A stretch of DNA of 64,000 nucleotides from Collimonas sp. OK307 (GCF_900113705.1 NZ_FOQI01000001.1:496001-560000); one strand, 5' to 3'. Positions 45,058-54,825 are shown, counted from the first letter of the stretch. Numbers and translations are program-made. The notes: generated by a model from the sequence alone, not told the origin.

Positions 45058-46578
45058 ATGAACTCTCATCCATCTCCAGTCCGACGCAGCTTGCCGAAAC
45101 TCGGCACCCAGCGCCTTGCCATCAGCGCCGCCGCACTACTGCTGGCGGCTTGCGCCAATTTCAGCGGCATCCACAGTACTGCCCACTCCAACAATCCGGA
45201 CGACTATGCATCGACATCGTCCTTGCCTGGACAAGGCGGCATGTGGCCGGCCAGTTCCTGGGTCAGCAGCATAGGCGGCGGCCAGCTGCAACAGTTGGTC
45301 GATGAGGCGCTGGCAGGCAATCCTAATCTGCAAGCCGCCGCCGCCCGCATAGCCGCATCGCGCGCCATGGTGGAAGCGGCTGGCGCAACCGGCAAACCGC
45401 AGGTCGGCGCCAGCCTGGCGGTAACCCGCCAGCGCTTCACCGAGAACAGCATTTACCCGCCGCCATTCGGCGGCATGTATGTAACGGACTATGAAACCGC
45501 GCTGAATTTTTCTTACGACCTGGATTTCTGGGGCAAGCACAGCGCGCAGCTGAACTCCGCGATATCGCAAAGTAAAGCTGCGGAAGCTGAACACTATGCA
45601 GCACGCCTGGCGCTGACTGCGGGCATCTCGAAAGCATGGCTGCAATTGGGACGTCAATACGCGCAACTGGACCTGACCAATCAGCAGTTGGCATTGCGCG
45701 ACAAGCTGGACAAGCTGACGCAGCAACGCTTCGCCGCCGGCCTCGATACGCAAACCGATAATCAGCAAAGCCGGCAACAAGTAGCTAACTTGCGTGCAGA
45801 GCAGTCGCAATGGCAGGAAGCGATCGCGCTGACCCGCAACCAGATCGCGGCGTTGATGGGGCAAGGGCCTGATCGCGGTTTGAAAATCCCGGTGCCGACG
45901 CTGCCTGCGGATAGCAGCATTGCGCTGCCCGACCAGTTGCCGCTGGGATTGCTGGGACGCCGTCCCGATGTAGTCGCCGCGCGCTGGCAAGTCGAAGCCG
46001 CGCAAAGCGACATCAAGGTTGCCAAGACCGAGTTCTACCCGAATGTCAACCTGGCGGCCATGGCCGGCTTTTCCAGCCTTGGCTTTTCACAATTCCTGAC
46101 TCATGGCAGCAAGGTGGTCGGCATCGGTCCGGCGATCCACCTGCCGATCTTTGAAGGCGGCGCATTGCGCGCTCAGCTCAAGGGCCGGGTCGCAGCCTAT
46201 GACGGCGCAGTGGCGACTTATAACCAGGCGCTGAATGACGCTTTCCACGAAGTGGCGGATAGCGTGCAGTCGCTGCGTGCCGCTGAAGTCCAGGACAAGA
46301 GTCAACAAGCTGCGGTCGACGCAGCCGAGCGCGGCATGAAACTGGCTGAACAACGGCAACAGGTCGGCACCGGCAACATGCTGCAAGTGGTGAGCACCCA
46401 AATCGGCTGGCTGGCACAACGTAAAACCGAGCTTGACGTGCGCGCCCGCAGAGCAGATTTGCGGGTCAACCTGATCAGGTCGCTGGGTGGCGGCTTTGAC
46501 GCTACGGCCGAGGGGCTCAATCCTGCAGAAGCTAATGCAGGCAGCGCCGCCAGTCCTCAGGCAAGCACGACAAACTGA
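45058..46578 (+). CDS. Outer-membrane efflux lipoprotein (NodT/OprM-type)
   Basis: Outer-membrane channel of a tripartite exporter, 506 residues from the ATG at 45058. The lipobox LLAAC places lipidation at Cys32. The repeated helical halves of TolC-like proteins are visible, with LRAEQSQWQEAIALTRNQIAALMGQ in the first and DAFHEVADSVQSLRAAEVQ in the second, and RRPDVVAARWQVEAA as the family motif. It lies between the MarR gene and the EmrA-like adaptor. Confidence 0.93.
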   Translation: MNSHPSPVRRSLPKLGTQRLAISAAALLLAACANFSGIHSTAHSNNPDDYASTSSLPGQGGMWPASSWVSSIGGGQLQQLVDEALAGNPNLQAAAARIAASRAMVEAAGATGKPQVGASLAVTRQRFTENSIYPPPFGGMYVTDYETALNFSYDLDFWGKHSAQLNSAISQSKAAEAEHYAARLALTAGISKAWLQLGRQYAQLDLTNQQLALRDKLDKLTQQRFAAGLDTQTDNQQSRQQVANLRAEQSQWQEAIALTRNQIAALMGQGPDRGLKIPVPTLPADSSIALPDQLPLGLLGRRPDVVAARWQVEAAQSDIKVAKTEFYPNVNLAAMAGFSSLGFSQFLTHGSKVVGIGPAIHLPIFEGGALRAQLKGRVAAYDGAVATYNQALNDAFHEVADSVQSLRAAEVQDKSQQAAVDAAERGMKLAEQRQQVGTGNMLQVVSTQIGWLAQRKTELDVRARRADLRVNLIRSLGGGFDATAEGLNPAEANAGSAASPQASTTN

Positions 46579-46639
46579 TCGCTTTTGACTGAAAACCGAT
46601 TCACTAAATAAACCGTTCACTTATTGCGAAACCCGCATC

Positions 46640-47845
46640 ATGACAACACCAAATCAAACTCCACAAGAACCATCCGCCGCTGCGGCCCCTGCTGCGCCGG
46701 CACCTGTAGCCACCAATGGCAACGGCAAACGCCGCGGTCTGCTGATCGGCGTCACTATCGCGCTTATCATTGTCCTGATCGCCTATGGCATCTGGTGGTT
46801 CATCTATGCCCGCCACTACGAAGGCACCGACGACGCTTATGTCGGTGGCAACGTGGTCCAGGTCACGCCGCAGGTCGGCGGCACGGTACTTGCGATCCAT
46901 ACCGACGATACCGAGCTGGTGCAGGCCGGCAGCCCGCTGGTGGATCTGGACCAGGCCGACGCCAAGGTAGCACTGGCTTCAGCCGAAGCCCAACTGGCGC
47001 AAACCGTGCGTCAGGTGCGCACACTGTTTGTCAACAACAACGCCCTGGCTTCGAATGTCACCGCCCGTGCTGCGGAATTGGATCGGGCGCGCTCGGATCT
47101 GGCGCGCCGCTCGCAACTGATCAGCACCGGCGCCGTCTCCAAGGAAGAACTGGAACACGCCAAAGTAGCAGTGCAAGGAGCGGAAGCCGCGTTGCAAGCC
47201 ACTCGCGAACAACTGGCGTCGAACAAGGTATTGACCGACCGCACCACGGTCGACCAGCATCCGAATGTACTCAACGCCGCTGCCCAGGTACGCAACGCTT
47301 ATATCAATCTGGCCCGCACCACATTGCTGGCGCCAACCACCGGTTATGTCGCCAAGCGTTCAGTGCAGGTTGGCCAGCGCGTTGCCGCCGGCACCCCGCT
47401 GCTGTCGATCGTGCCGCTGAACGCACTGTGGGTTGACGCCAACTTCAAGGAAGTGCAGATCAACAATATGCGGATCGGCCAGCCGGTAACTTTGAAGTCG
47501 GACTTGTACGGCTCCAAGATCGAGTACCACGGCAAGGTAGTCGGCCTGGCGGCTGGCACCGGTTCCGCTTTCGCGCTGCTGCCGGCGCAAAACGCCAGCG
47601 GTAACTGGATCAAGATCGTACAGCGGGTTCCAGTGCGTATTTCGCTGGATCCGAAAGACCTGGAAACCCATCCGCTGCGTATCGGCGTATCGATGGATGT
47701 CAGTGTCGACGTGGCCCAGACCGAAGGTACTTCGCTGACCGCAGGCACCGCGCGTACTGCACCGGCCTACACCACCGACGTCTTCGACAAGAGCGGGCAG
47801 GAAGCCGATGCACGTATCGCCAGCATCATCGCCGCAAATCATTAA
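46640..47845 (+). CDS. emrA: EmrA/HlyD-like membrane-fusion protein
   Basis: Periplasmic adaptor of a MFS-type tripartite pump. The 401 residues start with an Ala/Pro-rich cytoplasmic stretch, then one transmembrane helix (GLLIGVTIALIIVLIAYGIWWF), the EmrA signature HYEGTDDAYVGGNVVQVTPQVGG and a long coiled-coil hairpin, and end with a beta-barrel and tail. Downstream, a hairpin at 47864-47890 precedes the exporter gene. Confidence 0.93.
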   Translation: MTTPNQTPQEPSAAAAPAAPAPVATNGNGKRRGLLIGVTIALIIVLIAYGIWWFIYARHYEGTDDAYVGGNVVQVTPQVGGTVLAIHTDDTELVQAGSPLVDLDQADAKVALASAEAQLAQTVRQVRTLFVNNNALASNVTARAAELDRARSDLARRSQLISTGAVSKEELEHAKVAVQGAEAALQATREQLASNKVLTDRTTVDQHPNVLNAAAQVRNAYINLARTTLLAPTTGYVAKRSVQVGQRVAAGTPLLSIVPLNALWVDANFKEVQINNMRIGQPVTLKSDLYGSKIEYHGKVVGLAAGTGSAFALLPAQNASGNWIKIVQRVPVRISLDPKDLETHPLRIGVSMDVSVDVAQTEGTSLTAGTARTAPAYTTDVFDKSGQEADARIASIIAANH

Positions 47846-47863
47846 AAATCACTAAGCTTCTGC

Positions 47864-47890
47864 CGGATGCCGTCGTCGCGACGGCATCCG
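47864..47890. other. Perfect hairpin between emrA and emrB genes
   Basis: Arms CGGATGCCGTCG and CGACGGCATCCG, 12 bp without mismatch, around TCG. It lacks a T run, so it probably protects or processes the polycistronic mRNA and is not a terminator. Confidence 0.6.
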
Positions 47891-47918
47891 CTACGCGAAC
47901 CCTTACCGGAATGCATTC

Positions 47919-49496
47919 ATGAGTTCCCCAAAACCGGCGCCGCCAGCGCGGCCGCCATCGCAACCACTGCCGCCGCTAACCGGCGGCAAGCTAGTCATGG
48001 GTACGGTAGCACTCTCGCTAGCCGTGTTCATGAACGTACTCGATTCGTCGATTGCCAACGTTTCCATCCCGGCCATTTCCGGCGACCTGGGCGTATCGCC
48101 GCAACAAGGCACCTGGGTCATCACGTCGTTTGCCGTCGCCAACGCGATCTCGGTGCCGCTGACCGGCTGGCTGACCCAGCGCTTCGGCCAGGTCCGCCTG
48201 TTTGTCACATCGATTATCCTGTTCGTGCTGTCGTCCATCCTGTGCGGCCTGGCTCCCAGCATGGAAGTGTTGATTGCCGCGCGGGTGCTGCAAGGCGCGG
48301 TCGCGGGGCCGATGATTCCTTTGTCGCAATCGTTGCTACTGTCTAGTTACACTCCCTCCAAGAGCGGCATGGCCCTGGCGTTCTGGGGCATGACTACGCT
48401 GGTGGCGCCGGTCATGGGGCCGTTGCTAGGGGGCTGGATTTCGGATAATTACACCTGGCCATGGATTTTCTACATCAATATTCCGGTGGGCGTATTTGCC
48501 GCCTGGGCCACCTGGTCGATTTATCACAAGCGGGAATCGACGACATATAAACTGCCGATCGATAAAGTCGGCCTGGCCTTGCTGGTGGTCTGGGTCGGCT
48601 CATTGCAGATCATGCTGGATAAGGGCAAGGAACTCGACTGGTTCAATTCCTCGACCATTGTGATATTGGGCGCGGTCTCGCTGGTCTCCTTCATTTACTT
48701 CGTCATCTGGGAACTGGGCGACGATCACCCGGTAGTCGACCTGACGCTGTTCAAGAGCCGCAACTTCAGCGGCGGCGTAATTGCGATCTCGGTCGGCTAC
48801 GGCCTGATGTTCGGTGGCCTGGTGATTCTGCCGCTGTGGTTGCAGACCACGCTTGGCTATACCGCAACGCTGGCGGGTGAAGTGATGGCGCCGGTGGGTA
48901 TTTTCGCCATCCTGCTGTCGCCGTTCATCGGCAAGATCCTGCCCAAGGTCGATGCCCGCTGGGTTGCCAGCACGGCATTCTTCATTTTCGCGGTGGTGTT
49001 CTACATGCGTTCGCAATTCACCGAAAACGTCGACACCTTCACCCTGATGATTCCTACCATCATCCAGGGCGCGGCGATGGCCATGTTCTTTATCCCGTTG
49101 ACCTCGATCATCCTGTCGGGCCAGCCGCCGGAAAAAATCCCGTCGGCAGCTGGCTTGTCGAACTTCGTGCGGATCATGTTCGGCGGCATGGGGACTTCGA
49201 TCACCAGTACCCTGTGGGACCGGCGCACATCGCTGCATCACTCGCAACTGACCGAGTTCACCGGCCCGCATAGCCCGGCATTTAACGAGGCGGTGCATAA
49301 CCTGACTGCCCAAGGGATGCCGGAACCGGCCGCCTGGGCCACTGTCGAGCGCCTGATTACAGTGAAAGCCGCCACGCAGGGCGCCACCGATATTTTCTGG
49401 ATCTCGGCGGTATTGTTCCTGATGCTGATCGCGCTGGTATGGCTGACCAAGCCTTCACGTTCCAGCTTGCCGGTCGATGCCGGTGGTGCGCACTAG
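47919..49496 (+). CDS. emrB: EmrB-like MFS exporter (DHA2 family, 14 TMS)
   Basis: Drug:proton antiporter of the inner membrane, 525 residues with about 14 transmembrane segments. The DHA2 motif in the first helix is LDSSIANVSIPAISGDLG, motif A-like GWLTQRFGQVRLF and motif C-like GPLLGGWIS follow. The N-terminus is Pro-rich. It closes the emrR-like operon. Its substrate is unknown; hydrophobic toxins or fusaric-acid-like compounds are typical for such pumps. Confidence 0.94.
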   Translation: MSSPKPAPPARPPSQPLPPLTGGKLVMGTVALSLAVFMNVLDSSIANVSIPAISGDLGVSPQQGTWVITSFAVANAISVPLTGWLTQRFGQVRLFVTSIILFVLSSILCGLAPSMEVLIAARVLQGAVAGPMIPLSQSLLLSSYTPSKSGMALAFWGMTTLVAPVMGPLLGGWISDNYTWPWIFYINIPVGVFAAWATWSIYHKRESTTYKLPIDKVGLALLVVWVGSLQIMLDKGKELDWFNSSTIVILGAVSLVSFIYFVIWELGDDHPVVDLTLFKSRNFSGGVIAISVGYGLMFGGLVILPLWLQTTLGYTATLAGEVMAPVGIFAILLSPFIGKILPKVDARWVASTAFFIFAVVFYMRSQFTENVDTFTLMIPTIIQGAAMAMFFIPLTSIILSGQPPEKIPSAAGLSNFVRIMFGGMGTSITSTLWDRRTSLHHSQLTEFTGPHSPAFNEAVHNLTAQGMPEPAAWATVERLITVKAATQGATDIFWISAVLFLMLIALVWLTKPSRSSLPVDAGGAH

Positions 49497-49546
49497 CATT
49501 GAAGATGTGCGACCAGGCTGCGGACAGGAAGTAATCAGTAATCAGT

Positions 49547-49574
49547 AAGAAGCAAGAAGCAAGAAGCAAGAAGC
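49547..49574. repeat. Heptanucleotide tandem repeat
   Basis: Four head-to-tail copies of AAGAAGC, followed by a degenerate AAGAGCC and preceded by two AATCAGT copies. It lies in the convergent gap between emrB and the Pit gene. Copy number is likely to vary between strains. Confidence 0.9.
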
Positions 49575-49602
49575 AAGAGCCAGGAAAACAGATCGCAAAA
49601 TA

Positions 49603-49642
49603 AAAACGGGCGATACATATTTGATTATGTATCGCCCGTTTT
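49603..49642. terminator. Bidirectional terminator between emrB and pit
   Basis: Perfect 17-bp arms AAAACGGGCGATACATA and its complement around a 6-nt loop, with T runs at both outer ends. It serves the two convergent operons. Confidence 0.9.
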
Positions 49643-49660
49643 GCTTCCCGACAGATCCGC

Positions 49661-50671
49661 TTACAGAATGTGCTTGCCGATCCACCAGGCAATCGCTGCC
49701 ATGAAGGCCGATGCCGGAATCGTCAGGACCCAGGCCCAGACGATATTGCCCGCCACGCCCCAGCGCACCGCGGAGACCCGGCGTGCCGCACCGACACCGA
49801 CAATGGCGCCGGTAATGGTGTGGGTAGTCGAGACCGGCACACCCAGCATGGTGGCCATGAACAAGGTGATGGCGCCGCCGGTTTCAGCGCAAAAGCCGCC
49901 CACCGGTTTCAGCTTGGTGATTTTCTGGCCCATGGTCTTGACGATACGCCAGCCGCCGAACAAGGTACCCAGGCTGATCGCGCTATAGCAGGAAATAATC
50001 ACCCACCATGGCGGCAAGCTATCGCTCGCTTGCGAAAATCCGGTCGCTATCAACAGCATCCAGATGATACCGATGGTCTTTTGCGCGTCGTTGCCACCGT
50101 GGCCAAGGCTATACATGGAGGCCGATACCAATTGCAGGCGGCGGAACCATTTATCGACCTTGCGCGGCGTCGAGCGCACGAAAATCCAGGACACCAGCAC
50201 CATCATGATGGAACCGAACACAAAACCCAGCAACGGCGACAACACGATAAATGCGATCGTCTTGATCAGGCCAGCCGAGATCAGCGAACCGGTGCCGGCC
50301 TTGGCTACTGCAGCGCCAACCAGGCCGCCGATCAAGGCATGCGAGGATGACGACGGGATGCCGTAGTACCAGGTCAGGATGTTCCAGCAGATAGCGCCGA
50401 CCAATGCGCCGAAGACGACGTAATGATCGACTACATTGGGATCGATAGTGCCCTTGCCCACCGTCGCGGCGACGTGCAACTGGAACACCGCAATCGCGAT
50501 GAAATTGAACAGCGCCGCCATGGCAACTGCCTGCTGTGGCTTCAGGACGCCGGTCGACACTACGGTAGCGATAGCATTGGCGGCATCATGGAAGCCGTTC
50601 ATGAAATCGAATACCAGCGCCAGTGCAATGAGGAAAACGAGAACGTAGATACTGATTTGAAGAGTATGCAT
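49661..50671 (-). CDS. PiT-family inorganic phosphate transporter
   Basis: Low-affinity phosphate (metal phosphate):proton symporter of the inner membrane, 336 residues with about 10 helices. The repeated PD001131-type signature is visible as FDFMNGFHDAANAIATVV near the N-terminus and SLGHGGNDAQKTIGII in the middle. It lies 3 bp downstream of the PhoU-like gene and is surely co-transcribed with it. Confidence 0.95.
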   Translation of the reverse strand: MHTLQISIYVLVFLIALALVFDFMNGFHDAANAIATVVSTGVLKPQQAVAMAALFNFIAIAVFQLHVAATVGKGTIDPNVVDHYVVFGALVGAICWNILTWYYGIPSSSSHALIGGLVGAAVAKAGTGSLISAGLIKTIAFIVLSPLLGFVFGSIMMVLVSWIFVRSTPRKVDKWFRRLQLVSASMYSLGHGGNDAQKTIGIIWMLLIATGFSQASDSLPPWWVIISCYSAISLGTLFGGWRIVKTMGQKITKLKPVGGFCAETGGAITLFMATMLGVPVSTTHTITGAIVGVGAARRVSAVRWGVAGNIVWAWVLTIPASAFMAAIAWWIGKHIL

Positions 50672-50674
50672 GGA

Positions 50675-51301
50675 TCAGGCGTTTTCTACGATAATGCCTT
50701 CGATGATGTTGGCCACATCTTCACAACGGTCGGTGACCGTTTCCAGCAGTTCGTAAATGGCTTTCAGCTTGATCAGGGTGCGTACATCAGGCTCGTCGCG
50801 GAACAGTTTCGACATGGCGGCGCGCATCACGTGATCGGCATCCGATTCCAGGCGGTCGATCTCGACGCAGATCGCCAGGATTTCACGCGAGTTATCCATA
50901 TTGTGCAACAGGCCTACCGCAGCCTTGACTTTCTCGGCGCAACCCAGGCACAGCTCGGCCAGGCGTTTTGCTTCTGGCGTAATTGCCTTGATGTCGTACA
51001 GGGAAATGGTCTGCGCTGCATCTTCCAGCAAGTCCAGGATGTCATCCATGCGCGTGATCAGCTGATGGATGTCATCGCGATCGATAGGGGTGATGAAAGT
51101 CTTGTGCAACATATCGATTGCATGATGCGTGACCTGGTCGGCCTGCTTCTCTATGCCTTCGATCGCATGCACGCGAATTTCCAGATCGTCGAAATTAGTC
51201 ATCAACGCCACCATTTCTTTGGCGCCCTTGACGCATAGCTCTGCGTGCTGGTTAAAGAGCTCAAAGAATTTGCCCTCGGTGGGCATCAATCGTCCAAACA
51301 T
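50675..51301 (-). CDS. DUF47 (PhoU-like) Pit accessory protein
   Basis: 208-residue helical protein of the DUF47 family, usually encoded before pit and thought to control its activity. It has acidic helical repeats IEKQADQVTHHAIDMLHKTF, DRDDIHQLITRMDDILD and EIDRLESDADHVMRAAMS, which in PhoU proteins bind metal clusters. It starts at the ATG at 51301 in a region of 199 bp without other features. Confidence 0.92.
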   Translation of the reverse strand: MFGRLMPTEGKFFELFNQHAELCVKGAKEMVALMTNFDDLEIRVHAIEGIEKQADQVTHHAIDMLHKTFITPIDRDDIHQLITRMDDILDLLEDAAQTISLYDIKAITPEAKRLAELCLGCAEKVKAAVGLLHNMDNSREILAICVEIDRLESDADHVMRAAMSKLFRDEPDVRTLIKLKAIYELLETVTDRCEDVANIIEGIIVENA

Positions 51302-51500
51302 GTTTATTCTCTCTTCTGAGGGTTAAGCTGAATCTACTTACGGTACTTCTTAATTTAAAGCAAACAAATGTCACGAAACTGAAATATATCAGGCTCGGGT
51401 AGGTAACACTAAACAGGTTTCGCTAGTTTTGCGTTATTGCAACAAAATGACATCAAGGGTAAAGCAACAAGAATTAGAGGGACAAGAATTACAGGGATAC

Positions 51501-52901
51501 TTAGTCGCCGCCGTACGGTGCGTCCAGATTACCCACGTAATTGTCGAATTTAGTGTATTGACCGAGGAAGCTCAGGCGCACGCTACCAATCGGGCCGTTA
51601 CGCTGCTTGCCGATAATGATCTCGGCGGTACCCTTTTCCTGCGAATCAGGGTTGTATACCTCGTCGCGATAAATAAACAGGATGACGTCGGCATCCTGCT
51701 CGATAGCGCCGGATTCGCGCAAATCGGACATCACGGGGCGTTTGTTGGGGCGTTGTTCCAGCGAACGATTCAACTGCGATAACGCAATCACCGGGCACTG
51801 CAGTTCTTTCGCCAGGCCCTTCAGGTTACGCGAGATTTCGGAAATTTCGGTAGCCCGGTTTTCACCGGCGTTATTGGCTGACATCAGCTGCAAATAGTCG
51901 ATGATGATCAAGCCGAGCGTGCCGCACTGGCGCGACAGGCGACGCGCACGCGCGCGCAATTCGATCGAGCTCAGGGCCGGAGTTTCATCGATGAACAACT
52001 GGGCATCGTTCATCTTCTGGATCGCATGCGTCAGGCGCGGCCAGTCTTCGTCGTTCAGGCGGCCGGTGCGCAAGCGGTGTTGGTCGAGCTTGCCGACCGA
52101 ACCCAACATACGCATGGCGAGCTGGGTACCGCCCATTTCCATCGAAAAAATCGCTACCGGCAAACCGCTATCGATCGCAACGTTTTCTCCGATATTCACG
52201 GAGAATGCCGTTTTACCCATGGAAGGACGTCCCGCTACGATAACCAGATCGCCCTTCTGCAGGCCGGAAGTCATCTTGTCGAGATCGATGAAGCCGGTCG
52301 ATACGCCGGTGATGTCGCTTTGGTTGTCGCGGTTGTAGAGTTCGTCGATGCGCTCCACCACTTGCGTCAGCAGAGGCTGGATTTCCTGGAAACCCTGGGC
52401 GCCGCGCGCACCTTCCTCGGCAATCGCAAAAATCTTGGATTCGGCCTCGTCCAGCATCTGCTTGACTTCCTTGCCTTGCGGGCTGAAAGCCTGGCCGGAA
52501 ATTTCATCGGCAACGGTAATCAGTTTGCGCAATACGCCACGGTCGCGCACGATTTCTGCATAGCGGCGGATATTGGCGGCGGACGGCGTGTTTTGAGCGA
52601 GTGCATTGAGATAGCTGAGGCCACCGACTTCTTCGGCCTTGCCGGTGCCGCTCAGCGACTCATAGACAGTGATCACGTCAGCCGGTTTGCTGCCGTTGAT
52701 CAGCTTGACCATGTGCTGGAAGATGATGCGGTGGTCGTAACGATAGAAATCGTCGGCATTCACAAAGTCGGCGATCTTGTCCCATGCCGCATTATCCAGC
52801 AGTAATCCGCCTAAAACGGACTGCTCTGCTTCGATTGAATGGGGTGGTACGCGGAGGGAATCTAACTGTGGATCGGACGGTGCTTTGGAAGGTGCTTTCA
52901 T
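51501..52901 (-). CDS. dnaB: Replicative DNA helicase DnaB
   Basis: Hexameric 5'-3' helicase at the replication fork. The ATG at 52901 (MKAPSKAPSDPQLDSL) gives 466 residues; 20 in-frame codons upstream are not conserved. The N-terminal primase-interaction domain (PHSIEAEQSVLGGLLLDNAAWD) is followed by the RecA-type motor with Walker A GRPSMGKTAF and the DnaB motifs LGLIIDYLQLM and LSQLNRSLEQR. It lies downstream of the rpsF-priB-rpsR-rplI operon but after a terminator. Confidence 0.97.
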   Translation of the reverse strand: MKAPSKAPSDPQLDSLRVPPHSIEAEQSVLGGLLLDNAAWDKIADFVNADDFYRYDHRIIFQHMVKLINGSKPADVITVYESLSGTGKAEEVGGLSYLNALAQNTPSAANIRRYAEIVRDRGVLRKLITVADEISGQAFSPQGKEVKQMLDEAESKIFAIAEEGARGAQGFQEIQPLLTQVVERIDELYNRDNQSDITGVSTGFIDLDKMTSGLQKGDLVIVAGRPSMGKTAFSVNIGENVAIDSGLPVAIFSMEMGGTQLAMRMLGSVGKLDQHRLRTGRLNDEDWPRLTHAIQKMNDAQLFIDETPALSSIELRARARRLSRQCGTLGLIIIDYLQLMSANNAGENRATEISEISRNLKGLAKELQCPVIALSQLNRSLEQRPNKRPVMSDLRESGAIEQDADVILFIYRDEVYNPDSQEKGTAEIIIGKQRNGPIGSVRLSFLGQYTKFDNYVGNLDAPYGGD

Positions 52902-52961
52902 GGCGCGAATTATACCTGCTTCTACTATCCGTCTTGCCACCGCCTCCCAAAAAAAGGACAT

Positions 52962-52988
52962 AAAAAAAGCCGGGAAAACCCGGCCTTT
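52962..52988 (-). terminator. Rho-independent terminator after rplI
   Basis: GCCGGG-tttt-CCCGGC on the minus strand, followed by seven T residues. It separates the ribosomal operon from dnaB. Confidence 0.93.
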
Positions 52989-53030
52989 TAATACAACAAC
53001 AACTATTTACCAGCTGCGTCCAAGACTTGC

Positions 53031-53483
53031 TTAAACGTGTTCGCCGATCACTGCGATAACGATGTCGACTACAACATCGGTATGCAAGGCAACAGCAACA
53101 GCGTGCTCGCCTGTGATCTTCAGTGGGCCGACTGGCAGGCGCACTTGCGATTTTTCAACTGCGAAACCTTGCTTGGTCAACGCTTCAGCGATATCGAAGT
53201 TGGTCACGGAACCGAACAAACGGCCGTCAACACCCGATTTTTGCGAAATCTGCACGGTCAGGCCGTTCAGTTTTTCGCCTTGAGCCTGAGCAATCGCCAG
53301 CTTGGCAGCTGCTGCAGTTTCCAGATCAGCGCGCTTCGCTTCGAATTCAGCGATAGCAGTAGTTGTAGCACGACGTGCCATACGTTGTGGAATCAGGAAG
53401 TTACGTGCGTAACCGTCCTTGACGCGAACAACTTCACCCAGATTGCCGAGATTAACGACTTTTTCCAACAGAATGACTTGCAT
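53031..53483 (-). CDS. rplI: 50S ribosomal protein L9
   Basis: Ribosomal protein of the large subunit, 150 residues. It starts [32 protein letters not shown], the highly conserved L9 N-terminal domain, followed by a long connecting helix and a C-terminal globular domain. Last gene of rpsF-priB-rpsR-rplI. Confidence 0.98.
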   Translation of the reverse strand: MQVILLEKVVNLGNLGEVVRVKDGYARNFLIPQRMARRATTTAIAEFEAKRADLETAAAAKLAIAQAQGEKLNGLTVQISQKSGVDGRLFGSVTNFDIAEALTKQGFAVEKSQVRLPVGPLKITGEHAVAVALHTDVVVDIVIAVIGEHV

Positions 53484-53509
53484 ATTTTTCTCCTATTTCA
53501 AGTCGTCAA

Positions 53510-53794
53510 TTAAGCGTTGTGCAGATCGGTGTACGGCAGCAGCGCCAGGAAACGTGCGCGCTTGATCGCAGTGTCCACTTGACGTTGGTAGATTGCCTTG
53601 GTGCCGGTCAGACGTGCTGGCATGATCTTGCCGTTTTCCTGAACAAAATCCTTCAGCGTGTCGACATCCTTGTAATCAACGCTAGCTACGTGAGCAGCGG
53701 TGAAACGGCAGAATTTCTTACGCTTGAACAGCGGGTTTTGTTGTTGACGCTTGTTTTTCAGTTTGCTTTTATCGAACTTTTTACCGAATGCCAT
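53510..53794 (-). CDS. rpsR: 30S ribosomal protein S18
   Basis: 94-residue ribosomal protein with the conserved core [23 protein letters not shown] and [19 protein letters not shown]. The N-terminus is Lys-rich. It lies between priB and rplI, 26 bp before the latter. Confidence 0.98.
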   Translation of the reverse strand: MAFGKKFDKSKLKNKRQQQNPLFKRKKFCRFTAAHVASVDYKDVDTLKDFVQENGKIMPARLTGTKAIYQRQVDTAIKRARFLALLPYTDLHNA

Positions 53795-53827
53795 TTTTGG
53801 CTCCTGTATTCAAATTTTGCTTAATAA

Positions 53828-54187
53828 TCAATCTGCAATTTCAGCTTTGTTTCCCGAGGAAGCATTTGCTTCTATTGCAGCGAAATCCGTGATGTGAAAT
53901 ACCAGACTTCTACCATTGCGACTCTTGCGTGCCATGAATCCCGTAAACCAGAACGTGCCGCCCAATTGCGCCTTGCTGAATCTTCCCGAAATCTCGCCTA
54001 CGGCCAGCGCGGCAATTTCGAATTCAATCAAACGTTTGATACCTGCTTCAATCGGTTCCGAGCGATGCTGCAATATCGCAGATACGATCGGGATGCCTGC
54101 CGGGGTGTAGCGTATGACTTCACGTTCGGCAACTTCGGCAACCAGTTGAAACACGTTATTGGGTAGATCCACTCCTGATGAGCTCAA
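53828..54187 (-). CDS. priB: Primosomal replication protein PriB
   Basis: Single-stranded DNA-binding OB-fold protein that helps PriA restart forks. The 119-residue frame starts at a TTG (54187); PriB family members usually begin a few residues before the strand LVAEVAEREVIRYTPAG, so the true start may lie at an in-frame GTG (54172 or 54154). An AGGAG lies upstream of the last, but 17 nt away. Position between rpsF and rpsR is diagnostic of PriB. Start uncertain. Confidence 0.88.
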   Translation of the reverse strand: MSSSGVDLPNNVFQLVAEVAEREVIRYTPAGIPIVSAILQHRSEPIEAGIKRLIEFEIAALAVGEISGRFSKAQLGGTFWFTGFMARKSRNGRSLVFHITDFAAIEANASSGNKAEIAD

Positions 54188-54225
54188 TGGTTAGGCAATG
54201 AAGCTGGTAGCAGCTAGCTGGTAAA

Positions 54226-54594
54226 TCAGGCAGCCGGTGCTTCAGTACGATGGCTCTTGGCAGCATCTTCCTTCTGCACAGCCTTCATCATTGGCGAAGG
54301 ACCTGTTTCGGCCTTCTTCAGCTTGACGGTCAGATGACGCAACACTGCATCATTGAACTTGAAGCCGGTTTCGATTTCAGCCAGAGTTTCGCTGTCGCAC
54401 TCGATGTTGAGGCAGACGTAATGTGCTTTAGCCAGTTTCTGGATCAGGTATGCCAGTTGGCGGCGGCCCCAGTCTTCCACGCGATGTACGGTGCCGCCAC
54501 GAGTGGTGACGATACCTTTGTAGCGTTCGATCATTGCAGGCACTTGCTCGCTTTGATCTGGATGGACGATAAATACGATTTCATAATGACGCAT
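54226..54594 (-). CDS. rpsF: 30S ribosomal protein S6
   Basis: Small-subunit protein, 122 residues from the ATG at 54594, which has AAAGGAG with ideal spacing and starts [14 protein letters not shown]; an upstream frame extension of 12 codons is excluded. The RRM-like core ends [15 protein letters not shown], and the C-terminal tail is charged and variable, as in other S6 proteins. First gene of the operon. Confidence 0.97.
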   Translation of the reverse strand: MRHYEIVFIVHPDQSEQVPAMIERYKGIVTTRGGTVHRVEDWGRRQLAYLIQKLAKAHYVCLNIECDSETLAEIETGFKFNDAVLRHLTVKLKKAETGPSPMMKAVQKEDAAKSHRTEAPAA

Positions 54595-54809
54595 GTAAGC
54601 TCCTTTTGGACGGATTGAAGAATCGCCCACCTCGGCGTCAAGACGAGTGTGGGAAGAGGAAAACCAGCAATAGTACTCGCAATTGCAACAAAACTCAACG
54701 CTTTCAGGTGCTTAGATCAAAACCGGCAGCATGGGTGTGGCTAATGTGCGCCTAAGACGTGGCCTAAGGTGATCTAAATACATCAAATTATCTTGCATTT
54801 GCACAAATA

Positions 54810-54825
54810 CTGTACAAAAATACAG
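54810..54825. promoter_or_regulatory. SOS box (LexA operator)
   Basis: CTGTACAAAAATACAG matches the CTGT-N8-ACAG consensus exactly and lies about 95 bp upstream of lexA, in the 325-bp divergent gap with rpsF. It indicates LexA autorepression. A TTGCAT near 54793 could be a -35 element; the rest of the gap shows no further feature. Confidence 0.9.
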
